Shown here: in pieces, positions 1 to 12,865 of the stretch | How the letters are laid out: every line of letters begins with the position of its first letter | Numbering within the stretch: position 1 is the stretch's first letter | Source of the DNA: Spirogloea muscicola | Taxonomy: Eukaryota; Streptophyta; Zygnematophyceae; Spirogloeales; Spirogloeaceae | Direction of reading: 5' to 3' | DNA: 45,043 nucleotides | NCBI GenBank assembly: GCA_009602725.1 | Contig: WELB01000120.1 | Span: 124,810-169,852 of the forward strand | Made by a program: the position numbers and the translations under genes | Notes under the pieces: model-generated | Told to the model about the DNA's origin: nothing | Databases searched by the model: none | What the model saw: the letters and a program-made list of their open reading frames with translations, nothing else

Positions 1-1497
1 GCGCTGCGCGGCCTGGTGGGCGCCCGCGGCGGGCTCGCGACGGCGGCAGCAGGAGGGCCCCGGCGCCGGCTCTCGATCCTCGGCGACGCGACACGGCAGC
101 CCAGCGGCTCCAGGTGGGGCCCCATCGTGGGAGAGCCACCGAGATACCCCCGCCGCCGCCGTCGTCGCCGTCGTCTGCCCACCTTCCCGATTGAAGATCT
201 CCCATCTTCGTGGCGCCCACTGGGCCGCGGCCTGCGGAGACAGACTGGACTACACTGAACGCTCACTTGGAGAAGCCAGGAGCTGTGCGAGAGCGACCGA
301 ACGACACTAAATCCTGACTCGGAGAAACCAGGAGCTGTGCGAGAGAAACCGAACTACACTAAATCCTGACTTAGAGAAAGAGCTGTGCGAAGAGACTGAA
401 CTGAAAAGTAAACACTGAGAGGCCGCTGGCGTTTGTGGATACAGCAGCACGGAGACCCCGCCGGTCTCGGCCACGGACGGGGACGCCAGCGCCGCCCAGA
501 AGGTGGACGTCCACGGCGACAAGGACCAGCGGAGCGGGAGGCCGGGGCGGGACGGCGGGCAGCTGGCCAGGCGGGAGGGAGCCGGCGGCGGGGAGCTCGC
601 GCGCGGCCGGCGGGGCCGCGGCGGCGGCCTTGTCCCCTTCTCCGACGTTTTCGGAGGTGGGCTTGGGCCTTTTGCTCGCCCTCACCTCAACAAATCCTCA
701 ATTTAAACCCTCCACTGGTCTTGGTGTGTGAGATGCTTCGGATTGCACATCTGCATGCTTTTGGTGGGCTCGAGACGGAGGAGATCAGGGTTGAAGCCTG
801 CAAGCCTGCAAGCCTATCTGCATGCCTGCAAGCCTCTTCCATTCGCCTCTTTGAACAAGAGATTACTGAAGAAATGAAGCAAAGATTGATTTAGTATCCT
901 TTGGTATATCGCGTCTTACCATGCGTTCTGTGCTTGGTTGCAGACCTCTTCTCCCCGCTGCTTTCCCCTCGCAGCATGACGCAGATGATCGACAGCATGG
1001 ACCGACTGTTTGACCAGTTCCTGGAGCCGACGAAATCTGCGGCGGCCCCACCTATTTCAGCTTTTCGCATGCCCTTCGACATCAAGGAAAGTGACAAGGA
1101 CTTCCAAGTCCGCATCGACGTACCAGGTACGTCTATCGTGCTAGGCACTGTGGAATCGGGACTCAAACCACAAGACCTGCCTACTAGTGCGTGATTGGTG
1201 CATGCAGCACAGCCTGATGCAGAAGTATTCTGCTGCCGTGCAGGCCTGACCAAGGACGACATGGACATCCACCTGGAGGACGGCAATGTGCTGGTTGTCA
1301 AGGGCCAGCACTCTGCAGAGGACAAGGATTCGAGGGCCTTTGGAATGCTCGACCTGCGATTGGTCCTGCCGGACAACGCAGACACGGAGCACATCAATGC
1401 AGGGGTGAAACATGGTGAACTCAACATCGTCATCCCCAAGAAGCACGAGGAGAAGCCGGAGAAGGACATGAAGAAGATCCCCATTGAGGATGCTTGA
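1..1497 (+). CDS. Organellar small heat shock protein (Hsp20/alpha-crystallin), 5' partial
   Basis: ATP-independent holdase chaperone of the alpha-crystallin family. Exons read as <1-113, 448-656, 944-1126 and 1244-1497. Every junction is GT-AG, phases agree (2, 1, 1), and the joined frame has 253 codons counting from base 1. The first exon reads like an Arg/Ala-rich organellar transit peptide (LRGLVGARGGL..). Next comes a hydrophilic arm ending FSDVFGDLFSP, a motif known from plant mitochondrial and plastid small Hsps, then an amphipathic helix (MTQMIDSMDRLFDQF). The alpha-crystallin domain runs from MPFDIKESDKDF through DVPGLTKDDMDI to GELNIVIPK, and a charged tail ends in a TGA stop. The start codon and promoter lie left of the window, so heat-shock elements cannot be checked. 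It meets the histidine kinase gene tail-to-tail. Mitochondrial versus plastid targeting is not decided here. Confidence 0.88.
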
Positions 1498-2527
1498 AGT
1501 AGACCAGAGGTACATGCAGGTTTATGCAGCTGGCACTGCTTGACAATAAGGTCAAGCAGGAGGTGGATCGATCTGAGGGCGATTGGAGCTGGCATGAAGT
1601 AGAGCTACTCAGCCTAGCCATGTTGCAAGTAAGCCCAGAAGTGGTCGAGACGGTGTCATTGTCAAGTCCAGCATTGCTTGGTCTTAAAGTGTACAGGATG
1701 TCCCAGCACATGGCTGCTTGTGGCTCCACAAGCTTTACTTCACTGTCATTGTTGGTCAGGAGCTTGAGGAGAGAAGCAGTAGTTTCACATTTGAGCATCA
1801 CAACATTGGCAACATACCACACCTTGCATGTCTGCAGCAGATGCGGGAGGAGAAAGCACTTGATTGCTATTTGATTGCAACAGTTTGCAGAAGTCTGTCT
1901 AGGACAGGTCAACAAATAGTAGTAGTAGAACGAAGGGTTTGCAAATAGGAGAACGAAGCAGTTCCTCAAAGCGCGCTGCCACATGGCACTGCTTTGTGTG
2001 ACAGTCATATCAGTGAGCCTGAAAACCTGCCAACCAGGACTTGAGAGCAACACAGTGTGGTTGCAAAGACATTGCTTCATTGGGTTTGCTTCAGAACAGC
2101 AGGAGCTGCAAAAAGTAAGCGGCCTGTGTAGGTCTGCTGCCTGTGTGGGTCTATTGAATGATCTGTAAAGAATATGATTGGTCTGTCTTGCAATGAAGCT
2201 ATCAGGGTGGAAAGCACTGGAGAGTAAAAGGGGGAGAGGAGGAAGTGAGTTGGGGATGTTAGCTGTACGACAATACAACATGGAAGTCTTGTGGAGCAGT
2301 CTGCATCCAGCCTCACACACGGGCTTAGCTCTCGGCCTCTCAACTGCGATAATGATAAGGTGCGCTGGCTGAGGTGTTAGACAGTTTGCAATTTTGAAAC
2401 AGCATAGCAGGTGACAAGCAGGAATGCAAGCAGCAAGCTCCTTCATATGGACAAGTAGCGCATTATGTATGTGCAACAGTGCATTTTAAGAAAGTGATAG
2501 GTAGTGAGGGTTCGATTAAGTTGAACC
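1498..2527. other. Tail-to-tail intergenic region
   Basis: About 1 kb between the stop of the small heat shock protein (+) and the stop of the histidine kinase (-). It should hold both 3' UTRs. Short open frames occur on both strands but none shows a recognisable domain or splice pattern. No repeat was noticed. Confidence 0.6.
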
Positions 2528-5500
2528 TTAAGTTGGCGTGGCAGAGTCTAGTCTGTGCTTCCGGATGAGGCAGTGCTGCTCCAGCAGCTTCACCAGCTGA
2601 TCTCTTGACAGGGGCTTGGTCAAGAACTCGTCCACGCCGGCCGCAAGGAACTGGTTGCGATCGCTGTCAAGGGCATTGCCTGTCAATCCCACAATGGGGG
2701 CCTTGATACCCATGGCTCGTAGCTCTCTCGTAGCCTGCATCAAGCAGGAAGCCCACAGCATGCCTTATGATGCGCAGTAATCAAAGTTAAGCAAGTGAAA
2801 ACTTTGACATGAAGTCTACATCGTGGACTCGAAGGCACGGAGAGTCCTTCTTGCAGCTTCTATGGTAAGAGTGGCCTGAGAGCAATTACCAATATCCGCC
2901 AGCAACAAGCCACTTAAATCTAATTTCTACTTATCATATGTATTCAATGTTATATACATTCTACAATATTGTATGGACTATAAACAATCGAATATTGAAA
3001 TCAAAGTCTCAGGTAACTTGATAAGAGCTCATATACACGCATGATGAACATGCGAAGACAATAAGAAGTCTTCTTACCTCATGCCCGTCCATCACTGGCA
3101 TCTCCTTATCAATCAAGATCATGTCATAACTGCGACCTGACTTGCAGATTTCAACAGCCTTTCGACCGTCCTCAGCCTCGTCACAAGCTATGTCAAAGCT
3201 GGAGAGAAGCTTCCGCAGGATCTTGCGGTTCACCATGTTGTCCTCAACCACGAGAATCTTGGCTTTATCACCCGCTGTGCATGATCATTGCTTGTCAAGG
3301 GGTTAACTTCCACAACCCTCATAAGAGAGTGAGACTACAGTTGAGGCCCTCAAGTGACGAGTCCTGAACATCCAGGAGCGAGCAAGCACTTCCCATTGCC
3401 TAACATAGAAGCTGCATACATGTCATACTGATGCCCGCTGTTTTTTACCTACTGATGCATTGAGAAGCACTTGTAAGAAAGACTACATGCTTTATGTGTT
3501 TGTACACAGAAACAAGGAATAAGGCACACAAGCACTTCAGCGGATGAAGAACGGGAGGTAATTACGAGTGCTGCTCTTCATTTCAGATGAGCTGCTGTTC
3601 TGTTGACTGCCCAGAACCTCAGGTGTGTGCCGCCTGCCCGCATATGGGTCTCGTGGCCCATTGTAAAGGCCGTCCTCGGCAAAGCTGGGCCTGCTATGAG
3701 GCTCGACCGGCGAGAGCTCAAAGGGGATAGTGAAGAGGAAGATGCTGCCCCTCCCGACTTCAGAGTAGACACCTATGCAACCGCCAGCAAGCTCAACAAT
3801 TCTGTCACAGGGCAAGTGCAGAGTCAGTTTTTACCAGCAGGCGCCTTGCTCAAGATGCAGTGTTCATGCTTGCAATCACAAGTGTTGTTATCAATGTACT
3901 GATGCATGTGTCCAACGCCGGATTCTCTGACAAGGTCCAGCCCTACAGGATGACACAAGATGCTCAAACTTGGAGAGCCTACACTGGCATCTGAAACCTA
4001 GAGCCTAGAGCCCAGTTGAGGTTTATTAGCACAATGTGCACCCACTTCTTTGCAAAGCAAAGCCCGAGGCCGGTTCCTCCGCCAGCCTGCAGAGATCCTG
4101 CACTGATCTGCATGTACGGCTCAAAGAGCTGCGCCTGGTCTTCCTTGCTGATGCCGACACCAGAGTCCTCGACTGAGACGCCGATGCTCGCCACCTCCCT
4201 GCCGCACCTCACCACGTCTTCGAGCTCGGAGCCAGCTGGGTATTTGGCACCCAGATCCTTCAGCGTGTAATCATCGTCGTCTGAGACATCATCGTCGACT
4301 GGATCTGAATCAGCACCTGCCTTGTCCCAGAGCGACGATCCTGAGGTGACCTGCCATCCTGGGCCTAGGCTGCCTGCCGGCATCCCCCGTCCGCCTGGAT
4401 CATTCCCGTACCCTGGACTCCACTTCTCGCTGCCAGTGTCGCCTTTCCACAGGAGATCCAGACTGGTCCTAGCCTTCCTTCTCCTCGCTCCATGCAAGGG
4501 CATGAGCCTGCCATTCTCGGTGTAGACACCGTTGCATACGACTCGGAGCACAACTCGGCCTCCTCGAGGAGTAAACTTGACAGCATTCGAGAGGTAATTG
4601 GCGAGTACCTAGCAAAGAACAAAAGTTGGACTGTCATGCATGGGTCAATGAGTAGCAATGCCGGGACAGTAGGAAGTGCCAGGAATCGTTTTAAACTAAG
4701 CTACTCAGCACAGAGCTCCTAAAGTTCCAGCTTGTAGCTCAAGCACCTTCTTGAGCTCGTGCTTAACAACGACAGAGGGCGTTTCTGCCATGCACTTCAC
4801 CTGCTGCACGCGGTGCTTGTCACCCAGCAGATTGTTGTTTGCGAGGAGCAACTTTGTGGCATCGTCGATGATGAGATCAAATTTGATCCACTTCGAGTCC
4901 AAGGTGTCTTTCAAGGCCCACATGAGAGAGTTCACCACTTCGCCCATGCTGAAGGGAGCTCGCTCCAACTGCAGCTTACCCGACTCAATTTTGCCTGGAA
5001 AACACACGCCACTGTAAGCCTTGTCAATTGCAAACACAGAAAGCAAGTGCTACGATGAGCCCTTATCAAATGCAATTGCCAAGATTTAGAGTCACCATAG
5101 GGCGTGGAGTGACACAAGTGGATCAACCCACCATAGTCAAGAACGTCATTAAGGATGCGTATCATAGAAGTTGAGGAGGACTCCATCATGCGCAGTATCT
5201 CCCTCTGCTCGTCGCTCACATAGCTGGCCAGCAAGTGACCAATGCCAAGGACAACAGCGTTGAAAGGAACTGCAAGCATACGCACTGTCGTCAGCAACCT
5301 TGCCATACTGAAGTGTACCCATGCATGCCAGCCTTGCAGACTCATTTGTGCACTGCACAGAAACTCGACCTTGCAGTCACAATCACCTACAGATTTTGAG
5401 CTCAAACAAAATCTCACTAACATTGCTGCTCAAGCATTACATCAGCCTTACATCAGCCAAACATAAGTGGGATAATCCATGACCAGAACCAGCAGAGGTT

Positions 5501-7974
5501 GAAGACTGACATGGCCAAGCAAGTGGAAGTACCTCTGATCTCATGAAAAATGTAGCTGATGAAGTGGCGCATTTTACTAATCTTGTCTATATTGTCTGCT
5601 TCACTTTCTGCTCGAGCTGCAACGGCCTTGTCCTTTTCACTCTCGACCTGCTCCGCTTTCTCTTGCCATGTTATCTGGCCCGCTATGAGCTCCCTCTCCA
5701 ACCTTCACCCCCCATGCATCAGTAACCTTATCAATTCCATGCTGGATCCCACACACGACAAACTTTGATAGTTTCTTGATACCACAGACTTCTGTTGTAG
5801 GTGCCGTGTCTGATTACAGGACGACCAAATATCTCACGCACCTCTCACTTTGAAAAGTGGAAACCAGACAGACGACCAGTGCTACCACCACATGTGCACC
5901 TGCTTCAAGCTCCTCTCTTAGTCCAAAGCCTGCAAACATTCCACTTGCTTTTACATCACAAAAATGCATGCAACTAGTCATTGTGCTTGAAAGAGAAGTG
6001 CCTGCAGCCTGCAGGGGTCTTGTCTGCAGAGGTGCTTGTCAACCACTGATAGGCGATCTCTACTAGGCGAGCCTAAGTATATACCAAGCAGTCAATCACA
6101 GTGCTCTTGCGGCCACAGAAGATCACTCAAATCAAGCAGGGACCGAGTGGCAGCAAAAACAACGAAAAGCTTCAACCATGGCCATTCGCAACGTTCTGAC
6201 GACATACATCCGGAAGGTTACTATGAAATACCTGATGCACAATAGAAACATAACACTGCGTACAAGTGAATAATGCAGAGAATCTCTGTGCATGACCTGT
6301 CTTTGAAGAGTTGCCTACTCCTGATCTCATCATCCTTGAAAAGACATGTAGACCTGAAGGGCAATTTCAATACAAGATGAGAACTCAAGCACGTCGCAAG
6401 CTTGTCAGCCCAGAGTACAGCAAGGCTGCAATGCAAAGGAGTATTGCCATCAACATAGCAAGACATGTGCATGCCTATCTACAGCACACTCACCAACAAG
6501 GGCGACGGCGGTGTTCCAGGAGGCTTGCCAAGCCATCAGAGGCGCACATCCAAGAAGCAGTAGCAGACTGCCATTGAAACAACTTCTATACTTACCACTT
6601 CGGGAGAACCAGAGAACAGAAAGCGGCACCAGCAAGCGAGGAAGTGTTTACCTCATGCAACATATATCATTGCATGGCTAGCTACAGCAACTGAGTCTAG
6701 CTAAGTCACCAGCAGCAGGAGGTGGAAGTAAGTGCATATATCTACCTGACAAGTATTAGCGAGTCACTTTGGTGCCCTCGGCCCCAACAGTAAAGCTCGC
6801 CAGACGTCTGCCCCTCTCCCAGGCAGGTTCCTCCACTTCCGGCTGAATATGGAAACTGGCTGCAGAGTTGATTGAGCATGGAGCTTTGAAGGCTGCTGGT
6901 CAGCAGCGTCATCACCATCAATGTTGGTGCTGCAAAAGGAAAGCACCTGGAATGTAAGAATCGACCTAAACGTCATAGTAACACAATATCCATCATTCTT
7001 AGTGGCACTGCTCTTGAGAGTGACCTGCTCAATATCCCATGAACTCAGTGGGGAGACTGAGCAGCTGTAGTAACAGATTGACCTCTTTTGAAAATTTGAC
7101 CAGTGCCCCTCAAAAATCTAAGCTTGCCCATTCAGCTATACATTCTCACAATCGGCCAAAAGAATTTAAGCTGACAACCGATGATGCACAGTCTGGCTCC
7201 AGCTAGTCCTCTTTCCCCACCCCTAAGACTGGGAACCACAAGGAGATCAGCTGCGTCTGGAGAAAGGCAATGAATTGCTCTTCTCATTCAGCTCACACTC
7301 GGAGGGTTACATACTACACCATCCTTCCAGCTCCACCATAAGTTGGAAATGAATGCACCTGCATAGCTGATGAGGGTGAGGGCCTTCTCGTACTTCCAGA
7401 GGACACCGACTAGCACAGCTCCAGCCGCCATGGATAGCAGTGACCAGGTGATGAGAAGAGCAGACGTGCTGCTCGTATGGGTGGACAAGCTGCTCAGCAC
7501 GAGGCAAGTGAAGGCCCCCCACACAGTGACCACGCGGTGCCTGCCGCGCAGCCAGCGCAGGGACTTGACGGGATCGCCGGCTGTCTCCGGGTGCTCCGGC
7601 TGGCCGCTGCTGCTCGCCACCATGGCCGCGCCCGCCGCCGCGCCCGAGCGCGGGGACTCCCGGATGGGGTCCAGCGAGCGCCTGGTCCGCAGCGGGGGCG
7701 GCCGCTGGGGCGGCGCTCGGGTGGGGCTCGAGGGACTGATGCGTTTGGCTGGCGGTGCGAAGGGTGCATTGCCGCCGCCGGCGCCGCCACCGCCGCCGCC
7801 GGCGCTGCTGCTGGCGCTGGCGGCGGCGCTGGCGGCCGCGCCGTCGTCGAAAGCGGGGGCGGGGATGTGGAGGAGGCGGGGGGAGCCCATGGGGAGGTCC
7901 TGCAGCGGGCCCTCGCCGGCCAGGGCCTTCTCGCGCAGGCGCTGCGCCAGCCTCTGGCCCTGGATGGACGACAT
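2528..7974 (-). CDS. Membrane hybrid histidine kinase with C-terminal receiver domain
   Basis: Two-component phosphorelay sensor. Twelve exons join in phase: 7359-7974, 6746-6929, 6494-6567, 6297-6353, 5842-5929, 5533-5702, 5132-5269, 4801-4994, 4046-4608, 3566-3801, 3078-3274 and 2528-2734, giving about 907 aa. Residues 1-150 are Gly/Ala/Pro-rich. Several hydrophobic segments follow (such as LLITWSLLSMAAGAVLVG, SLLLLLGCAPLMAW and HVVVALVVCLVSTFQ) to about residue 325, then a charged probable coiled coil. The HisKA H-box is FHEIRVPFN (His near 393), the N-box is NYLSNAVKFTP (about 510), and the G motifs are EDSGVGIS and GGGTGLGL. The receiver has ILVVEDN, phospho-acceptor Asp in LIDKEMPVMDG (about 829) and the TKPL lysine. 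A hydrophilic insert with a run of Asp residues separates the N-box from the G1 box. The start chosen is the first ATG after an N at 7991. Ligand unknown; not a recognisable ethylene or cytokinin receptor. Confidence 0.87.
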
Positions 7975-8929
7975 CGACGGCGGGCCGTCGNTCCTCCAGC
8001 TGCGGCGGCGGCGGCGGCGGCGGCTGCAGCGGCGGCGGCGGCGGCTGCGGCGCCGGCGGTGGCGCACGCATTCTCGCCGCGGGCTTCAACTCAGCCAGGC
8101 AGCAAAACCAGTTAGGCACACGGGAGGTATATAAGCCGCAGGGCTCGGCAAGAATCTGCACATCTGTGGACTCGTCTCCCACGGCGCCCGCAAGCCGGGC
8201 GAGCGCATGGGAGCTGGCTGGGGAAGTGAGCCGATCTGTCGTTCAGTAAGTGACCCCGCCCAACGACGGGTGCTGGCGGCGCAGGGCCACCTTACCGATC
8301 GTTACATATACGGGGTTGCCACTTACCATGACTTTGACTTTCGCAAGGTTCGGATTGGCATCCCGTTCGTTTTCGTGCGCACCGCGCGCCTGTTTTCTTG
8401 CCATTGGGACTTCGGTCAGTCTAGCCTCTTGCCCCCCCTTCTATTGCAGGCGCACATCCATGGCCAGTGGCATCATGTGGACGAACTAGCCCCGCCTCTG
8501 GGGCTGCAAAACCTATGGCGGCAGCCAAGGCACAGCGGGCATAGAGTTGCAAGGTGAGCGCCAGTATATTGGTTTCTGCTGCAATTGTGTACGTTGAATA
8601 ATGTGCACCACAACAGCATAACTGCCTCTGTACCAAAGAATACAGCAGGTCAACAGACGGCTGTGCATCCCACTTACATGACGTGCGGACTAAGGAATCC
8701 ACATATTCAGAGTCTCCAGCATTACCAGCACTTCAACTTGGACACTACTTGCTAAGCGGAACAGTTGCACTTTTTTATTTGCTGACAACTGCAACTTGCC
8801 CTTAGCAAGGGCCCTCTATACTATGTGATATGGTACTACTTATGAGACTGAATGAATGAATGAATCAGTAATGCACGTCCTGTGCCCAACTAAACGGTTG
8901 TATAGGGCAAAAAGCGCAAGTGCTGCATG
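7975..8929. other. Intergenic: GT47 3' end and histidine kinase 5' end
   Basis: On the minus strand the GT47 gene ends at 8930 and the kinase begins at 7974, so the region should carry the GT47 3' UTR and the kinase promoter and leader. On the minus strand AATAAA reads at 8779-8774, a candidate polyadenylation signal for the GT47 gene. A GAAT microsatellite lies near 8850-8866. An unresolved base (N) at 7991 sits in a GGC/GCC-rich tract just upstream of the chosen kinase start, where the reading frame also changes, so the true 5' end of the kinase may be longer. Confidence 0.55.
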
Positions 8930-11900
8930 CTATCTGTTCCTGTACTGGAGCCAGTCACTGATGACAAGCCGGTGACTTCTGTGGATGGCAAGATTGATTG
9001 CGGGTACCTTGGCTTTGATCTCTTGCCAGACCATGTTCACAGCATCACCTGGCACAGATGGGTGCCGATATTCAAAGTGGTGCTGCACCTCCTTCAAGCG
9101 CTCCCACAACTGTGTCCATTGTTCTTGGCTCATAGCCCGCAACATGCCTGCAAGATGTCCTGGCTTGACAGCGTCCTGCAGCAACATCACAGTAGTGGTG
9201 AGTACAGTCTGCATACTTGCACCTTCACAGTCGCAATCATCACTGTTAGATGTTGACAAGGTTCAAGCAGTCACCTACAGGGAGCAGAACTAACTTCCAT
9301 CCAATATCAGAGCTCCAAATACGAGTCTACTTACAGCAATAGGTGATTACCTCAGCAGAGACAAAGAGCGCAAATTGCTTGTAGTCAAGAACATCCTCAA
9401 AGGGTAGTTCTAATTGGTCACTAACAATGACCGGTACGCAGTGGCTGACGATTGCATCAAACAGGCGACATGACGATGGCGTATCCCCTGCTGGATGTAA
9501 GCAGAATTTAGATTCCCTCATTCCAATGGTTGCCTGCCATTATTGTGTACCCAAGGCAGCGCAGGATGAGTGCAACACCCACGGGAACTCGTGTTATGCA
9601 CAAAAAATTGATGACATAGGGTATGTGAAGTGACTGAAACTGCTGCTGTCTTAGGCCCTGTCAACCTGCAGCTCAGCTCTTTCCAGCACGCAGACCACTG
9701 TAATGAGGGACGAGAATGACTGAACACTATAAGACGAGAGGCAATATGTGCACGTGAAAGGCATCGCTCACAAAAGTACCTGTCTAATACTCTCGGGATT
9801 TGCCTTGGCATCTTCAAAACGAACCCCTTCTTCACCTTGCAGAACTTTGAGCACCTCCCGTCTCACCCATCCACCCTGTACACCTCCCAAGAATTTAAAG
9901 GGCGTAATCACATGTGGACTTGCAGGAAACTGCACAGCATGCTTTATCGTGATTCCCAGCAATATTGCAGATACGAAGGAGAAAATGCAAATGGATGTAG
10001 GCTGCTGTTTGACAGGCCAGGATATAGATGGCAAATGTCATGGTTTTAATCTCCTTACGCTTTTCCTGATCACAGTACCCTGGAAGAAAAGTAAGCCTGG
10101 CCTCGATTCCCAAGCCTCATCACTTGTCACATTGACATCTCCCTTATAAGCCGGTAACATATGGTGGTAAGGTGCAACAACATCCTTGCTAAGCCTCGCC
10201 GTCTCCACGGGCAGCCTGTTGCAAACAAACAGCCCTAGGCATGAGCTACATGGATGCTTCACTACAATGTCAAGGCGTTGCCTTGGAGCAAGACTACCTA
10301 CTCTTGACACAGTGACTCAGTAGTGTGCAGGTATTTGTTGGTTCAGGCACCTTCAGCTGCGTAAGGCCCTATACTCCAGTCCTGACACACAGACCTTCCA
10401 AAATCGGCAACTATGAACACAACGTTCTGAAGCGTCTCCCGCATGATCCGCATGGCATTCGGATGGTGGATGCAGATCACGTGATTCGTGCCATTAGATT
10501 GCTTCCACCAGGTTGAATTTTGGAGGAAGGCAACTATCTCCTCCTGCTCAACAACTGTATGAGTAAGCCTCTCTGCACGTCGCTGTGATCTTTCATGTAC
10601 CTTCTAAGAGCAAGATGCAGGCCAATACCCCATCATGCTTAGCAAAGCTAGACTACACGTAGTGTACGTGTACATGGGAAAAAACAGGTCATGAGCAGTG
10701 AGATATTTTGCAATCTGCACTCTACAAATACTCTTGAATCACAGAAATAGCTGTTGTTGCAGAGACATAGAGCCCAGCATTAGCTGTCTAACTTATCTTG
10801 AGGGGAATTAAGCCTATTAAGAGGCAGCTACCTGGAGTTGCTTGTCCTTCTCTGTCTCTGGGTCAAGCATGTTCTTTCCAAAGGTATTGAAGCTCAACGA
10901 TGCAAAGAAGGGGACAAAGAACACATCGGCCTCCGTTGGGTCACGTACACGAACCGCTGAGCACCTCTTTGCACGTATCTGCACACCACAGTCCAGAGAT
11001 CACCGAGAAGTTATTGGCAAATCACCGAAAGCTGCTCCAAAGAAAGCAGATTAGATGCTTGCTGAGTATTACAGACCAACGCAAGGCGAGTAGCGTGCGG
11101 GTGACAGGTTAATCAGAGGCTGGACGTCTGTGCATCCAATGTTACTCCAGGCAGACACGCTAAGGTTTAAAGCAGCGATGTGCTTGAGCTGCTTCCCAAT
11201 GTGAAGCTCACGACATCAGTACGTGCAAACAACATGTAAAGCCTTACTGCAGGGTCGTCGTACAGGTCAGCAGCCAGGAAATACGTGACGCTGTGCTGTA
11301 GCCGAAGGCCTGCTCGGTAGGGCCACGGCGGCACATCCGAGCTGGTCCATGGCTCTTCAGAACGGTCGCCAAGCGGATCCTTGTCGAAGAGGCCAAAGTT
11401 GAACTTGCGAGGCAGGTCGTAGACGTATACCTACTGGCAGCAAGGCCTCGGCTCGCGTTAGGGGCGCTTGACCATGATCAAAGGCATTCAGGTGGTCACT
11501 GAGACCGACTGGTGAAGCATGAGCGACCTGAAAGTGGCATACGCAGCCGAACGTGCGGATCTCCATATTACAAGCTGTTTTACAATGATTGTGTCACTGA
11601 AATCACTTCATTTGGCTGTCGACGCCCCAAGATGGGGAGAAGGCAGCTGCCGGCGCTCACCCTCAGCGGGGAGACGCCGTCGGCAAGGGGGCAGCTCGCA
11701 GTCCTGGCGGCGGCGCCGTCGTCAGATCCTGGCCCGGGTGCGGCCTCGAGCGACAGGCCCGCCTCGCCGCCGGGCGCCGCCGTCCAGGCGCCGGCGTAGA
11801 GGTCCCGGCGGACGTGAGCAACGAAGACGAAGGCGGCGAAGGCCGCGCCTGCGGCGAATGCCGCGCCGCTGGGCCACGGCCTCGGCAGCCAGTCCAGCGC

Positions 11901-11993
11901 CATCCCGCCGCCGCCGCCGCCGCTTTTTTTTTTTTTTGCCGCCGCCGCTGCCGCCGCAGGGCCCGGGCTGAGCGCCGCCGCCGCGGCGCTCAT
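8930..11993 (-). CDS. GT47 exostosin-family glycosyltransferase, type II membrane protein
   Basis: Probable Golgi glycosyltransferase of the plant GT47/exostosin family, which makes cell wall polysaccharides or glycans. Eight exons join in phase: 11661-11993, 11248-11430, 10832-10978, 10351-10546, 10059-10234, 9780-9875, 9351-9533 and 8930-9175, giving about 519 aa. After an Ala/Lys/Gly-rich start comes one N-terminal membrane anchor ([16 protein letters not shown], about residues 45-60), typical of type II Golgi enzymes. The exostosin domain begins [15 protein letters not shown] and continues with [17 protein letters not shown] and [11 protein letters not shown]. The signature is [37 protein letters not shown] (residues 378-430). 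The C-terminus (WERLKEV..HFEYRHP) is also typical. The start is ambiguous between 11993 and an in-frame ATG 90 bases downstream, after a lysine run. Donor sugar and acceptor cannot be read from sequence; the motifs are closer to plant ARAD/At1g67410-like clades than to IRX10 (from memory). Confidence 0.92.
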
Positions 11994-12865
11994 GCTGCGG
12001 CGCTTGCCAACGGCGTTGCCGCTCGTTTGAAGGCGGCAATGGACCCCCTTTCCCACGGGGGTCGGATTTACGGCGAACTTATCGGCCCAGTACTGCTGCT
12101 CTGGCCGATCCGGCGGTCACAAGCCGACGCGAGCAGGATCCCGCGGCCCAGAGCCCCCCGCCCAAGCTACCGAGGTGGCGCCGTGGCGCCGTCAAGGAAA
12201 GTCCCGTTTTCACCACCGCTTGCACAGCGACGCGGCCGGAAGGGCGGAGCTTCCCTGTCAGCTCCCGCTACCGAAGACCATGAAACCGCACCTTGGGCTG
12301 ACGAGGCTAACGAGGCCCTCTCGCAGTCGCCTAGCCCCCACTTGGCTTGGGCAGGTCGTCTACGGCCGCGACGTCATGCCACCACCTTTGACGAGGGCTG
12401 CTTGTGCCAACAGCACCAGTAGAAGAAGAAGATAAAGACTGACAACCGCTGGTTGTTCATTCTGGGATCGAGGGTTTAGGTTAATGCCACTGACGCATGA
12501 TGCTGCCATTGTCAGTTTCTTCCACGGTTTAGCAACCTGCATCCGCTTGGTCACCTTTGGGCTGATCGAACAGCTAGAAAGAACTGGAAGCAATTTCTGC
12601 GTGAGCTCCTGCATAGATCTGCAAGTGCTGCTGTTGCAACTGCTGTTGCAACTGGCATGAGCCGGCCTCGGCGCCTGGCTGACGAGCGCGCGCCGGTGGC
12701 AGCTCAGTGAAGCCGGCCTAAAGACAGGAAGCCAGGAATCCTTCGTTGGCACAAAAGCAGCGTCATCACAGATATCCTTGCCTTAAAATGAGTCCGCTGG
12801 CTCCAAAAATACTCGTCAAACGCCAGTGAGCGTACTTCTTGAGAGGGTATGAAGAAAACTAGAAT
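11994..12865. other. Intergenic: GT47 promoter side and EGF-protein 3' end
   Basis: About 870 bases between the start of the GT47 gene and the stop of the EGF-module protein, both on the minus strand. The half nearest the GT47 start is GC-rich and is the likely promoter. The rest probably contains the EGF-protein 3' UTR. Open frames exist on both strands but show no domain and look like compositional chance. Confidence 0.5.
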